In this document: positions 24,865 through 34,898 of the stretch, one piece after another | Numbering within the stretch: position 1 is the first letter of the stretch | Layout: each line of letters opens with the position of its first letter | From: Streptomyces fildesensis | GTDB lineage: Bacteria; Actinomycetota; Actinomycetes; Streptomycetales; Streptomycetaceae | Assembly: GCF_016107395.1 (NCBI RefSeq) | Contig: NZ_JAAIKO010000012.1 | Coordinates: forward strand, 97,144-161,143 | Reading direction: 5' to 3' | DNA length: 64,000 nt | The notes under the pieces: generated by a model | Told to the model about the DNA's origin: nothing | Databases searched by the model: none | The model's input: the letters and a program-made list of their open reading frames with translations, nothing else | Translations under genes and position numbers: made by a program

Positions 24865-25944
24865 ATGATTTCCACGGTTGTCTGGGGCACCGGAAATGTC
24901 GGGCGCGCTGCCGTCCGTGCCGTCGAGGCTCACCCGGCGCTGAAACTCGTGAACGTGCTTGTCCACAACCCCGAGAAGGTCGGCCGTGACGCGGGCGATC
25001 TCAGCGGGCTCGACTACCCGTTGGGTGTCGCGGCGACCGATGACATCGACGCGGTGCTGGCCGCCGGTCCCCGAGCAGTGGTGTACGCGGCATCCGGTGA
25101 CATCCGTCCCGACGAGGCACTCGCCGACATCGTCAGGGCGCTCCGGGCCGGGGCCGTGGTCGTCAGCCCAGCGCTGTACCCGCTCTACGACCACCGCAAC
25201 GCCCCGGCGGAGTTCCGCGAACCGGTGCTGGCCGCCATCGCGGAGGGCGGCGGCTCGCTGTTCGCCTCCGGGGTCGACCCGGGCTGGGGCAACGACGTAC
25301 TGCCCCTGTTGATCAGTGGACTCGGCACCACCGTCGATGTGATCCGCTGTCAGGAGATCTTCGACTACTCCACCTACGAGCAGCCGGAATCCGTCCGGTA
25401 CCTCGTCGGCATGGGCCAGCCGATGGACTACGAGCCGCTGATGCTGATGGAGACGATCCCCACCATGGTGTGGGGCGGTCAGATACGGATGATGGCCCGG
25501 GCGCTCGGCGTCGAACTCGACGAGATCCGCGAGACGATGGCCCGGCGGCCGCTCGAGACCACCGTGACCACCAGGACGATGGGCGAGTTCGAAGCCGGCA
25601 CCCAGGGCGCGGTGCGGTTCGAGGTACAGGGCATCGTCGAGGGCGAGGCCCGCATCGTCATCGAGCACGTCACCCGTATCCACCCGTCCTGCGCACCGGA
25701 CTGGCCGACGCCGCCCGACGGCACCGGCGCACACCGGGTGATCATCGAGGGCCGGCCGCGTATCGAGGTCACCATCGAGGCAAGTGACGAGGGCGAGAAC
25801 CGGTCCGCGGGCGGGAACGCCACCGCGGTCGGCCGGCTGGTGGGCGCCATCGACTGGCTCGTGGACGCGGAGCCCGGACTCTACGACGCACTCGACGTCC
25901 CGCTGCGTCCCGCAGTCGGCAAACTCGGAAGGAAGCAACGATGA
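24865..25944 (+). CDS. Dihydrodipicolinate reductase-like NAD(P)-binding protein
   Basis: A 359-residue Rossmann protein beginning VVWGTGNVGRAAVRAVEAHP, the GxGxxG of the DapB/diaminopentanoate-dehydrogenase-like group. The conserved ASGVDPGWGNDVLPLLISG segment follows the coenzyme domain. Relatives occur in actinobacterial steroid and fatty-acid regions; the substrate is unknown. The start is uncertain: ATG 24865 fits the family, while ATG 24841 has a -10-like TATGAA five bases ahead and could be leaderless, adding eight residues. It overlaps the AhpD-like gene by four bases (ATGA), so the two are coupled. Confidence 0.85.
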   Translation: MISTVVWGTGNVGRAAVRAVEAHPALKLVNVLVHNPEKVGRDAGDLSGLDYPLGVAATDDIDAVLAAGPRAVVYAASGDIRPDEALADIVRALRAGAVVVSPALYPLYDHRNAPAEFREPVLAAIAEGGGSLFASGVDPGWGNDVLPLLISGLGTTVDVIRCQEIFDYSTYEQPESVRYLVGMGQPMDYEPLMLMETIPTMVWGGQIRMMARALGVELDEIRETMARRPLETTVTTRTMGEFEAGTQGAVRFEVQGIVEGEARIVIEHVTRIHPSCAPDWPTPPDGTGAHRVIIEGRPRIEVTIEASDEGENRSAGGNATAVGRLVGAIDWLVDAEPGLYDALDVPLRPAVGKLGRKQR

Positions 25945-26420
25945 ACATCGACATCCCCGAGGGCCAGGAGCCGATCGGGTACGTGTGGGGCGACATGGTC
26001 CCCGGCATCGGGATGGCCGCCGCGAACTTCTCGCTGTCGGTGTACGCCCACACGACCCTGGGACTGCGCGAGTTCGAGGCCGCCAGGCTGCGGATCGCGC
26101 AGATCAACGGGTGCCTGTTCTGCCTCGACTGGCGCACCGACCGGGACGGCGAGAAGGTCGAGGAGGAGTTCCCCGACGCGGTCACCGAATGGCGCACCAC
26201 CGACGCGTTCGACGACCGCACCCGCCTCGCATCCGAGTACGCCGAGCGCTACGCCCTGGACCACCACGGCCTCGACGACGAGTTCTGGGACCGGATGACC
26301 GCGCACTACACCCAGGTCGAGATCGTGGAGCTGAGCATGAGCATCGGCTCCTGGCTGGCGTTCGGCCGGCTCAACCACGTACTGGGCCTCGACGCGGTGT
26401 GCGTGCTGCCCACGGGTTGA
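25941..26420 (+). CDS. Carboxymuconolactone decarboxylase/AhpD-like protein
   Basis: A 159-residue all-helical AhpD-fold protein with the redox pair CLFC (Cys58, Cys61) in INGCLFCLDWR, the typical AhpD/CMD motif, and a downstream helix with AHYTQVEIVELSMSIGSWLAFG. AhpD proteins act as disulfide reductants, for example of peroxiredoxins through lipoyl proteins; others are decarboxylases that lack the CxxC. The gene overlaps the dapB-like gene by four bases, so the two proteins probably act in the same step. Confidence 0.88.
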   Translation: MNIDIPEGQEPIGYVWGDMVPGIGMAAANFSLSVYAHTTLGLREFEAARLRIAQINGCLFCLDWRTDRDGEKVEEEFPDAVTEWRTTDAFDDRTRLASEYAERYALDHHGLDDEFWDRMTAHYTQVEIVELSMSIGSWLAFGRLNHVLGLDAVCVLPTG

Positions 26421-26426
26421 GGTGTT

Positions 26427-26460
26427 CCGGGGCCGCCCGGTACGACCGGCCGGGCCCCGG
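26427..26460. terminator. GC-rich hairpin between convergent genes
   Basis: CCGGGGCC and GGGCCCCGG with an inner CCGG pair form a stem after the AhpD-like gene. A second small stem, CGTAGGAG with CTCCTACG, lies at 26475-26504 on the way to the cholesterol oxidase stop at 26579. Confidence 0.55.
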
Positions 26461-26578
26461 GTTCGGGCTCCCCCCGTAGGAGGCACCTTCCGTCGTCTCC
26501 TACGAGGTCGGCCGCCGCAGTTGGCCGTCGCGCCGGCCGGTCGCATCAGGCCGGCGCATCAGGCTGTCGCCACTGGAC

Positions 26579-28222
26579 CTACAGGTCGGTGGCGATGATC
26601 TTCTCGATATTGCGTTCGGCGAGTGCCGTGATGGTGACGAACGGGTTGACGCTGGTGTTGCCGGGGATCAGCGCGCCGTCGATGACGTACAGGCCGGAGT
26701 AGCCGTACAGCCGGCCGTAGTTGTCGGTGGCCTTGTTCAGCACCGCGCCGCCGAGCGGGTGGTACGTGAGGGTGTCGTTCCAGATCTTGTAGACGCCGAA
26801 CAGGTCGGTCCGGTAGATCGTCCCCTCTTTCGCGTTGATCTTGTCGAAGATCGTCTTGGCCATGTCGATGGACGGCTGCTTCCAGGCGGTCTGCCAGTCC
26901 AGGTCGACCCGGTTGGCGCCGGCGTTCCAGGTGAACGTGCCGCGGTTCGGGTTCTTGGTGATCGACAGATAGAACGACGCGAACGTCTCGATCCCGGTGG
27001 GCAGCGGCGCGACCTCGGCGAACGCGCCGCCGGCGGCCCAGTTGTCGATGCCTCCGCAGGGGATGGTCGCCTGGAGCGAGCCGGTCGGGTCCCAGATGTG
27101 GTTGGCCCGGCCGCACATCACGTTGCCGTTGTCGCCCCAGCCCTTGCCGATCTCGCTGTTGAGGTTGGGCAGTGCGCCGGTGGCCTTCAGCTTGGTCAGC
27201 AGCTTGCTGGTGCCGACGCTGCCCGCCGCGAAGAACACCTTGTCCGCTGTCACGGTCTTGGTGACGGTGGTGTCGCCGTTGGTGTTGATCTGGTCGATGA
27301 GGACCGTGTAACCGCCGCCGGAGGCCGGGGAGACCGAGGTGACCTTGTGCAGTGGCGAGATGGTGACCTTGCCGGTCGCCTTGATCTGTGCGATGTACGT
27401 CTTCTGGAGCGACTTCTTGCCGTAGTTGTTGCCGTACAGGATCTCGCCCACCAGCGCCGACTTGGTCGCGGTGCCCGCCGCCTCCTGCTTCATGTAGTCC
27501 CAGTCGTATACGTCCGGCACGAAGACGAACGGGAAGCCGGAGCGCTGGGCCTGCTTGCGGCCGACCCGGGCGTACTGGTAGCAGTCGGTCGTGTCGAACC
27601 AGGCCGGGTCGATGGTGCCGACGCCGAGCCCGGCGTTGGCGCGCGGGTAGTAGGTGTTGTACATCTCGTCGGCGTTCACGGACGGGAGGATGGCGCCGAA
27701 GTTCTCGCGCTTCGGGGTGACGGCCATACCGCCGTTGACCAGCGAACCGCCGCCGACGCCGCGGCCCTGGTAGACGGTGATGCCGCTGAAGTCCTCGGCG
27801 TCCAGGATCCCGGTGTAGCGGGGGATGCTCTTGTCGATCGGAATGCCGAAGAAGTTGCTGAGGGGCTGTTTGGTCTTGGTGCGCAGCCAGTAGGAGCGGT
27901 TGTCCGGCGAGGTCGTGTTGCAGAAGATCTTGCCGTCCGAGCCTGGCGTGTCCCAGGCCATGCCCATCTCGACCATCTGTACGTTGACGCCCGCCTGCGC
28001 GAGACGTAGGGCGGCTACGGAGCCGCCGTAGCCGGTCCCGATCACCAGAACCGGAACGTGGGCGCCGTTGTCGATCACGGCAGCCGCGGGGGCGGCAGCT
28101 GCCTGGGCTGCGGTGACGCGCGCGGAGAGCGTCACGGCTCCCAGAATAGAACCTGTTCCTGCGATGAACCGACGGCGTGAAACGCCCCCAGAACCGTTAC
28201 CGCGCATGGTAGAGTCGCTCAT
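26579..28222 (-). CDS. choA: Cholesterol oxidase (GMC-type, Tat-exported)
   Basis: 547 residues, almost the same length as Streptomyces ChoA. A twin-arginine signal, SRRRFIAGTGSILGA (residues 15-29), is followed by an Ala-rich cleavage region around 41-43. The FAD loop is GTGYGG at 62-67. The C-terminal GMC region YHPLGGAVLNKATDNYGRLY and VIDGALIPGNTSVNPFVTI carries the active-site His and Asn. It oxidises and isomerises cholesterol to cholest-4-en-3-one outside the cell, with release of H2O2. The start 28222 has GAGGAA at good spacing. Promoter-region inverted repeat GTTACCA/TGGTAAC lies at 28265-28303. Confidence 0.93.
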   Translation of the reverse strand: MSDSTMRGNGSGGVSRRRFIAGTGSILGAVTLSARVTAAQAAAAPAAAVIDNGAHVPVLVIGTGYGGSVAALRLAQAGVNVQMVEMGMAWDTPGSDGKIFCNTTSPDNRSYWLRTKTKQPLSNFFGIPIDKSIPRYTGILDAEDFSGITVYQGRGVGGGSLVNGGMAVTPKRENFGAILPSVNADEMYNTYYPRANAGLGVGTIDPAWFDTTDCYQYARVGRKQAQRSGFPFVFVPDVYDWDYMKQEAAGTATKSALVGEILYGNNYGKKSLQKTYIAQIKATGKVTISPLHKVTSVSPASGGGYTVLIDQINTNGDTTVTKTVTADKVFFAAGSVGTSKLLTKLKATGALPNLNSEIGKGWGDNGNVMCGRANHIWDPTGSLQATIPCGGIDNWAAGGAFAEVAPLPTGIETFASFYLSITKNPNRGTFTWNAGANRVDLDWQTAWKQPSIDMAKTIFDKINAKEGTIYRTDLFGVYKIWNDTLTYHPLGGAVLNKATDNYGRLYGYSGLYVIDGALIPGNTSVNPFVTITALAERNIEKIIATDL

Positions 28223-28264
28223 GTGACGTTCCTCACTCTCGGTCGAATGGGAACAAGTTCTACT

Positions 28265-28303
28265 GTTACCAGCTTGTGAAGTCACGCCATACTTATTGGT
28301 AAC
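28265..28303. promoter_or_regulatory. Inverted repeat upstream of cholesterol oxidase
   Basis: GTTACCA (28265-28271) and TGGTAAC (28297-28303) are perfect 7-base arms 25 bases apart, 43 bases before the choA start. It may be an operator for a regulator encoded elsewhere, or for the now broken TetR gene next door. Confidence 0.35.
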
Positions 28304-28434
28304 TTCTCGCCGATCACCCAGCTGTGACTTGGGGTCGGCGGCGCGCGTCCACTGCGTAATCGGAAGCTGCCGCCGTGCCCGGCGGCCGGTGCCGCGGACC
28401 GCTGCGGCCGCCGGAGATCGTGGAAACTGTCGCT

Positions 28435-28710
28435 GTGAACGCCACTGCTGACGACGGCTCACCGGAACGAACGGGCTACCGGCGATCGGCGGGCTCGCCG
28501 CGCGGCGAGGCCAGACGCCAGGAACTGCTCGACAGCGTCACCGAGGACCTCGCGGTCAACGGACTCGTGGACTTCTCGCTGCGCCGTGCCGCGCGAGCGG
28601 CCGGGGCCACCCACAAGGTGCTGCTCCACCACTTCGACGGAGCCGACGACCTGCTCGTCCAGGCGATCGTCCAACTGCGGGAACAGCGGATCGCGAAGGC
28701 GTTCGCCGAT
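28435..28710 (+). pseudogene. TetR-family regulator, N-terminal fragment only
   Basis: From GTG 28435 the frame contains a complete TetR DNA-binding domain: RRQELLDSVTEDLAVNGL, FSLRRAARAAGATHKVLLHH, then FDGADDLLVQAIVQLREQR. Similarity stops at about 28710, where a hydrolase start overlaps in another frame. The ligand-binding C-terminal 120 or so residues of a normal TetR protein are missing, although the frame stays open by chance to 28998. It is divergent from cholesterol oxidase, which it may once have regulated. Confidence 0.8.
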
Positions 28711-28873
28711 GGAGATGTCCGCGGAGTGGGAGAAGGTCCGCTTCGTCAGCGGCGGTACGGAGTGTGCCGCCTGGCACTGTCCGGGGAGCAACGGCGGCCG
28801 CGTGATCATGACCGGCGGTGCCGAGGTGATCAAGGAACCCGCCACGGTCGCTACGTCGCACCGGCCGGCGTGA
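28709..28873 (+). pseudogene. Alpha/beta hydrolase, N-terminal fragment
   Basis: ATG 28709 opens a frame reading EKVRFVSGGTECAAWHCPGS and RVIMTGGAEVIKEPATV, the first strands of a peptidase-S15/acyl-hydrolase-type alpha/beta hydrolase. The frame ends at 28873 after 54 codons, before the nucleophile elbow, so no active site exists. It overlaps the truncated TetR gene by a few bases. Confidence 0.65.
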
Positions 28874-28950
28874 AGACGATCGAACGGTCCGCCGGGACCG
28901 TCGCATACACGGTCACCGGCGCCGACGGCCCCACGATCGTGTTCAGCGGG
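28870..28950 (+). pseudogene. Second alpha/beta hydrolase start, fragment
   Basis: GTG 28870 begins KTIERSAGTVAYTVTGADGP followed by TIVFS, the typical first two beta strands of an alpha/beta hydrolase. After about 27 codons the similarity ends at the point where an oppositely oriented hydrolase end begins (28943). Confidence 0.5.
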
Positions 28951-29170
28951 TCGGCGCGACACGCCCCTGGGCCAGGAACGTTTCGACGGTCGACGTGAAG
29001 CGCTGCGGGTCGTCCAGCAAGGGGAAGTGGCCGGCGGCCGGTTGGACGGCCACTTCGGCCCGGGGGAACAACTCCGCGATGTCCGCGGCGACACGGGGGA
29101 GCGGACCGCTGTCCCGTTCGCCTGCGAGGAGCAGGACCCTCGCGTCCGACGCGGCGATGAAAGTGGGCAT
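28943..29170 (-). pseudogene. Alpha/beta hydrolase, C-terminal fragment on the opposite strand
   Basis: On the minus strand the 75-codon segment TFIAASDARVLLLAGERDSG ... AVQPAAGHFPLLDDPQRFTS is a textbook hydrolase C-terminus, with the acid-loop Asp (GERD) and catalytic His (AGHFP). Nothing upstream in frame supplies the nucleophile domain. It may be the other half of the gene whose start lies at 28870, separated by an inversion, but that is inference. Confidence 0.65.
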
Positions 29171-29220
29171 GGCCCCATCCTCATCGCCCCGTGACGCCCG
29201 CGGCAAGTGGTTGCCGGGGT

Positions 29221-29610
29221 CTACAGAGCGTCGGGATCGCAGTTGCTCCGGCGGACGCCGATCGCCCGCAGGGCGTTCACGACGTCGGACGGCTCGGAGC
29301 CGCGCAGCAGATGGACGGAACCCTTCGCGGCAAGGTGGTGGGCGGGTTCGGCGCCGGTGAGATGGGCGGCGACGATCACGACCGCCGGTGGCGGGCTCAG
29401 GGCGCGGAGCTCCTGGCACAGGGCGAGCGGGTCGATGCCGTCGAGCCGGGCGTCGATGATCACGACGTCGGTCAGCAGGGTCCGTGCCAGCGCCAGCACG
29501 GTGGCGTCGTCCGTCCCGTGCGCGATGACGCGGAAGTGCCGGTTGGCGTGGATCGCAGAGCGCATGTCGCTGGACGTGTCGCTGTCGTGCTCCATGAGCA
29601 GTACCGTCAT
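29221..29610 (-). CDS. Stand-alone receiver-domain protein with altered active site
   Basis: A 129-residue CheY-like protein made only of a receiver domain. The acidic pocket (EHD, residues 7-9) and the phospho-acceptor Asp in DVVIIDARLDG are present, but the conserved Thr/Ser after strand 4 is Ala (VIVAAH) and the Lys after strand 5 is Arg (VHLLRGS). Phosphorylation, if it occurs, should not switch it in the usual way. The sequence resembles NarL receivers without the DNA-binding domain, so it may be a truncated relic or an output-less regulator. It lies between the hydrolase remnants and lpdA. Confidence 0.75.
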   Translation of the reverse strand: MTVLLMEHDSDTSSDMRSAIHANRHFRVIAHGTDDATVLALARTLLTDVVIIDARLDGIDPLALCQELRALSPPPAVVIVAAHLTGAEPAHHLAAKGSVHLLRGSEPSDVVNALRAIGVRRSNCDPDAL

Positions 29611-29739
29611 CACGATCTCATCGTGCGCCACCCGGCGGCGAAGCGCGCGGAGTGGAGCCGCGCTACGCCGTTCGGCCGCGGCTGACCGGGTGTCGCGGAA
29701 GCCCGGCCCGCCCTGCCGGACCCTCCGCGACCGCCGCGA

Positions 29740-31146
<1,407 letters not shown>

Positions 31147-31419
31147 GATCCACACCCTAGACATCCGGGACCCGGTCCGAGCGGGCATCCGGGCAAGCGT
31201 GCCGTCTCTCACACGGGTCCACCCGGACCCCCGTGCGCCCGCCGTTCGATGCCGGGGCAGGGACGCGATGTCCCGCTGACGGGCGCTAACTCCGTATTGG
31301 CCATGGTTTTACCGATTGGTGGTACATCATTCGGCGCTGAACCCTACGCTGGCCCCAAGCCCTCCAGCCGGCCTCGCTGACAGCGGTTCGCGCCAGGGGG
31401 GCTCGGGAGGGGGCGTGTC

Positions 31420-31770
31420 ATGCAGTGGGGGGCCTACGAGGTTTTCTCGGTTCTCTCGGGGGTCCTACTGATCCTCAGCGCGTTGTTCATACCGGGCTCA
31501 TCGATGACGGACCGGTTCTGGTCCTTTGCCGGAGGGGCGTTCTTCCTCGGCTACGGCATCTACGTCGCGCAGCAGACGTCCGGGACCTTTACGTTCCCGG
31601 TCGCGGTCTTCGTGGTTCCCGTCGCCGCACTGCTCTATCTGATGGGCAGCGCGCTGGGCCGTTCGGTGCAGACGGAGGGCGGGGGCCGCCCCGCAGGACA
31701 GGCGCCCGTGGCCCCACGTCCCACGGATCCGCCCTCGGACGACCGGCCGTCGCCGTCACAGGACTGGTAG
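31420..31770 (+). CDS. Small membrane protein
   Basis: 116 residues with three hydrophobic helices: FSVLSGVLLILSALFIP (about 9-25), FWSFAGGAFFLGYGIYVA (33-50) and FPVAVFVVPVAALLYLM (59-75). A disordered Pro/Asp-rich cytoplasmic tail follows. I do not recognise a family. Its stop is 8 bases before the start of the 497-residue protein, so the two are most likely one operon. Confidence 0.75.
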   Translation: MQWGAYEVFSVLSGVLLILSALFIPGSSMTDRFWSFAGGAFFLGYGIYVAQQTSGTFTFPVAVFVVPVAALLYLMGSALGRSVQTEGGGRPAGQAPVAPRPTDPPSDDRPSPSQDW

Positions 31771-31778
31771 GCGAGGAC

Positions 31779-33272
31779 ATGGGGATCTTCGCCGCGCGGG
31801 CCACCAAGCGACTCATCGAAGCCGACCTCGCACCAACGGGCAACTGGCTGAAGCTGCCGTCCGACTGGCCCGCTGTCGACCGGGCCGATCTGCTCACCCT
31901 GGCGGCGCTCCACACGCTGACCCAGATCGACGTCGAGGACGCCACCTCCACCTGGGCCGCGGCGGGCGGCAAGGTCAACACGGGCGAGGTGGCGGGCAAG
32001 AGCCTGCGGTCCCTGCTCCGTGTCGAGGGCGGGGTCGAGGGCGGCTGCAGGTTCGTGCTGGGCGCGGTCGACCCGGTCGGCGGGTTCACCGGCGACTGGT
32101 CGCTCCAGGCCACTCCGGAGGCGGCCGGCGTGCGGCTCGCCGTGCCGTCCTGCCGGACCAGGGAGGATGCCCTGGTCAACGCAGACCTGTTCGCCTGGGT
32201 CCGCTCCGCGCACGCGCAGACCCTTTCCGACGGCCCGCCGCTGCGCCTCACCGACGGGCCGCCCCGGCTCGACGGCCTGGTCGAGTCGCAGGCGCTGCGG
32301 GCGCCGACGCTCTTCCACGACGCCTCACCGTTCGCCGACGACTACGTGATGCCGCTGCCGAGCGCGTTCCGGGACGGAGTCCGCATCCCCGTCCCGGCGA
32401 CGGAGCGGGAACCGCTCGTGACGCTGCTGCACGCGTGCGGGCTGCCGGTCGAATCCGGGCCGGGCACGGACCAGGGCCTCTGCGCGGTGGACCTGGACGG
32501 CGGCCGTCCGGGACCGGCCGCGCGGCTGCGCCTGGTCGGCGGCCTGCCCGGCATGGACAGCGACGAACTCGTCATCGAACTCCCGCAGGAGTCGGAGCTG
32601 GGCCGCCGGCGCACCTTCCGCGCCACGGTCTGTCTGTTGTGGCGCATCGCGGACCGCGGCCGCGTCGTGTGCCCGCGGACGGTGCAGACCCTCGTCGGGT
32701 ATCTGGAGGACTGCGGCGTCGACCGCTCCGATCCCGATCGCCAGGCCGTGTTCCGGCCCACCTGGAATCCGGACCTGCCCCTCGGCGTGGTCCCACTGCG
32801 ACCAGGAACCTCGCTTCCGGTCGCGCTCTGCGTCCGCGGTCACGGGGATTCGCTGATGGACTGCCTGGCAGCGGCCCAGACCTGGCTGGTGGTCAGAGAA
32901 CGCACCTGGACCCACGGGATGCGGGCGGCCTCCCGCCGGAACAACAGGGTCTACTCGATGCGCCGGCCGGCGTTCCTCACCCGGGACGGGAACCGGCTGC
33001 CGTATCTGCGGTACGCCCACACGGGTGTCGCGGATGTGGAAACAGTGGTGCTGACCAGCGCGGACAAGATGTGGTTCTGGGAGTGCGTCCTCAGGTCCTC
33101 CGTGGGTGCGGACGGCGTGCGCGAGAGCGTCCTGCTGGTCGACGGGTTGAGCCAGACCGACGGCCTCCTGGGCTACGGCGCGGAACTGCTGCGGCTGCTC
33201 GGCGCGTTCGCCCGGCTGGTGCAGTCCGCGGAACCCGCGGCCGGGATCCGGACGATCACTCTGGAGCTGTGA
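31779..33272 (+). CDS. Large hypothetical protein of unknown function
   Basis: A 497-residue soluble protein with no signal peptide, no recognised domain and no obvious repeats. It starts MGIFAARATKRLIEADLAPT after a GGCGAGG ribosome site. Several stretches look conserved (LARWIRSAHAQ-like helices, FHDASPFADDYVMPLPSAF, YLRYAHTGVADVETVVLTS). The last 60 residues, SADKMWFWECVLRSSVGADG and following, resemble a small alpha/beta domain. It sits directly after the membrane protein, suggesting a pair that acts at the membrane. No function can be assigned. Confidence 0.7.
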   Translation: MGIFAARATKRLIEADLAPTGNWLKLPSDWPAVDRADLLTLAALHTLTQIDVEDATSTWAAAGGKVNTGEVAGKSLRSLLRVEGGVEGGCRFVLGAVDPVGGFTGDWSLQATPEAAGVRLAVPSCRTREDALVNADLFAWVRSAHAQTLSDGPPLRLTDGPPRLDGLVESQALRAPTLFHDASPFADDYVMPLPSAFRDGVRIPVPATEREPLVTLLHACGLPVESGPGTDQGLCAVDLDGGRPGPAARLRLVGGLPGMDSDELVIELPQESELGRRRTFRATVCLLWRIADRGRVVCPRTVQTLVGYLEDCGVDRSDPDRQAVFRPTWNPDLPLGVVPLRPGTSLPVALCVRGHGDSLMDCLAAAQTWLVVRERTWTHGMRAASRRNNRVYSMRRPAFLTRDGNRLPYLRYAHTGVADVETVVLTSADKMWFWECVLRSSVGADGVRESVLLVDGLSQTDGLLGYGAELLRLLGAFARLVQSAEPAAGIRTITLEL

Positions 33273-33308
33273 GCCAGGGGCGTTCGGACGGGACTTCGAC
33301 GAAGCGAC

Positions 33309-34322
33309 CTACCGCAGCACGTGCACCGCGGCGGAGAAGACGGCGGGCAGGCGGGAGGCGGCCGGGACGACGAGGCGCGCGGTGCGCGGGTGGCGGCCGG
33401 CCGTCAGCAGCGCACCGGTCAGGAGGCGGTGGCGCCGTGTCAGCCGCGTCCATGCCGCCTCGTACGCTTCCGGCCGTCCGCCGAGCAGACTCCGCACCGC
33501 GGCCTCGGCGCTCTGCAGACCCAGTGCGATGCCCTCGCCGGTGAGCGCATCGGTGTATCCCGCGGCATCGCCGACGAGCAGAACCCGGCCGGCGACCCGG
33601 CGGCGTACCCGCTGGCGCAGCGGCCCGGCGCCGCGCACCGCGGTCGCGGCGGCGTCCCGAAGCCGCGCGGACAGCGCGGGAAAGGCGGCGAGCTGGTCGT
33701 CGTAACCGCGCCGGCTCCGGCTCAGTACGGCCACGCCCACCAGGTCGTCGGCGACCGGCGTCACGTAGGCCTCGCCGTGCGAGGACCAGTGCACCTCGAC
33801 GAAGTCCGTCCACGGTTCCACCCGGTAGTGCCGGCGCAGCCCGTACCGTCCCTCCGCGCGATCCGGAAGGGCCAACCCCAGGCCGCGGCGCACGGGGGAG
33901 TGCAGTCCATCGGCGGCGATCAGCCACCGTGCTGTCATCCCCGCGGCGACCACCTGGTCCGCCGACTGGCGCACCTCGGACACCTTGCCGGTCACCATCT
34001 CCACCCCGAGATCCCGGGCGCGTTGGTGCAGTGCCGCGTGGAGGGTGGTGCGGCGGATCCCGAGCCCGGTGCCGTCACGGAAACCGGCCTCGGCCCGGCG
34101 GGTGGCGTCGAGGTAGCGGATACCGCGCAGTTCGCGGCCGGCGACGTCGATGCCCAGCGCCCGCAAGGCGGCGACACCGCCCGGCATGACGCCTTCCCCG
34201 CAGGCCTTGTCCACGGGAGCGGTCCTGGGCTCCACGACGACGGCGCGCATCCCGGCGAGAGCGGCGTGCATGGCGGCGGCCAGCCCCGCGGGCCCTCCAC
34301 CGGCCACCAGGAGGTCGATCAC
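33309..34322 (-). CDS. srsC: FAD-dependent monooxygenase/reductase of the phenolic-lipid operon (SrsC-like)
   Basis: A 337-residue flavoprotein of the geranylgeranyl-reductase/p-hydroxybenzoate-hydroxylase fold. The FAD loop is VAGGGPAGLAAAMHAALAG from residue 6, the second motif is RWLIAADGLHSPVRR, and GD-containing VLLVGDAAGYTDALTGEG binds the ribityl chain. In Streptomyces griseus the third gene of the srs operon encodes a flavin hydroxylase that converts resorcinol lipids to quinones, and this gene has the same place and family. The GTG start overlaps the stop of the methyltransferase gene by four bases (GTGA). Substrate assignment is by analogy. Confidence 0.85.
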   Translation of the reverse strand: MIDLLVAGGGPAGLAAAMHAALAGMRAVVVEPRTAPVDKACGEGVMPGGVAALRALGIDVAGRELRGIRYLDATRRAEAGFRDGTGLGIRRTTLHAALHQRARDLGVEMVTGKVSEVRQSADQVVAAGMTARWLIAADGLHSPVRRGLGLALPDRAEGRYGLRRHYRVEPWTDFVEVHWSSHGEAYVTPVADDLVGVAVLSRSRRGYDDQLAAFPALSARLRDAAATAVRGAGPLRQRVRRRVAGRVLLVGDAAGYTDALTGEGIALGLQSAEAAVRSLLGGRPEAYEAAWTRLTRRHRLLTGALLTAGRHPRTARLVVPAASRLPAVFSAAVHVLR

Positions 34323-34885
34323 GCCGTCGCGTCCAGGCCGGCGGATCCCGGCACTCCGGCCGGTTCGGGCCGCGGTCCGGCGGCCCCGGCCAGGGCCTCG
34401 TTCTCGCAGCGGACCCGCACGGCGAGCAGCGCGGCGTTCAGGACGGTGAAGGCGACGGCGGTGACCCAGGCGGTGTGCGCCAGGGGAAGGGCCAGGCCTT
34501 CGGCGACGACGGCGACGTAGTTGGGGTGGCCGAGCCACCGGTAGGGCCCGCCGGTCACCAACGGCATCCCGGGAATGACGATCACGCGGGTGTTCCAGCG
34601 TGGCCCCAGGGTGCTGATGCACCACCACCGAAGGCCTTGTGCCGCCACCACCACGGCCAGCATCGGCCATCCCAGGGCGGGTACGAAGGGGCGGTCGGCG
34701 AGCCCCGCCTCGATCAGGCACCCCGCGAGGAGCGCGGTGTGCAGGGCGACCATGGCCGGGTAGTGACCCTGTCCTGCCACGACCGCGCCGCGGGACATGC
34801 TCCACCGCTCGTTGCGCCGGGCGACGACGAGTTCGGCGATCCGCTCGGCGGCGACCGCCGCCACCAACAGTGCGTACCAGATCAT
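34319..34885 (-). CDS. srsB: Isoprenylcysteine carboxyl methyltransferase-like O-methyltransferase (SrsB-like)
   Basis: A 188-residue membrane methyltransferase with four or five helices. The C-terminal ICMT signature GPYRWLGHPNYVAVVAEGLA binds S-adenosylmethionine, followed by RCENEAL. In the srs operon the corresponding protein O-methylates alkylresorcinols. The start at 34885 lies 13 bases after the polyketide synthase stop, and the stop overlaps the flavoprotein start. The three genes thus form one transcription unit. Confidence 0.87.
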   Translation of the reverse strand: MIWYALLVAAVAAERIAELVVARRNERWSMSRGAVVAGQGHYPAMVALHTALLAGCLIEAGLADRPFVPALGWPMLAVVVAAQGLRWWCISTLGPRWNTRVIVIPGMPLVTGGPYRWLGHPNYVAVVAEGLALPLAHTAWVTAVAFTVLNAALLAVRVRCENEALAGAAGPRPEPAGVPGSAGLDATA

Positions 34886-34898
34886 GCAGTCCTCCGAC

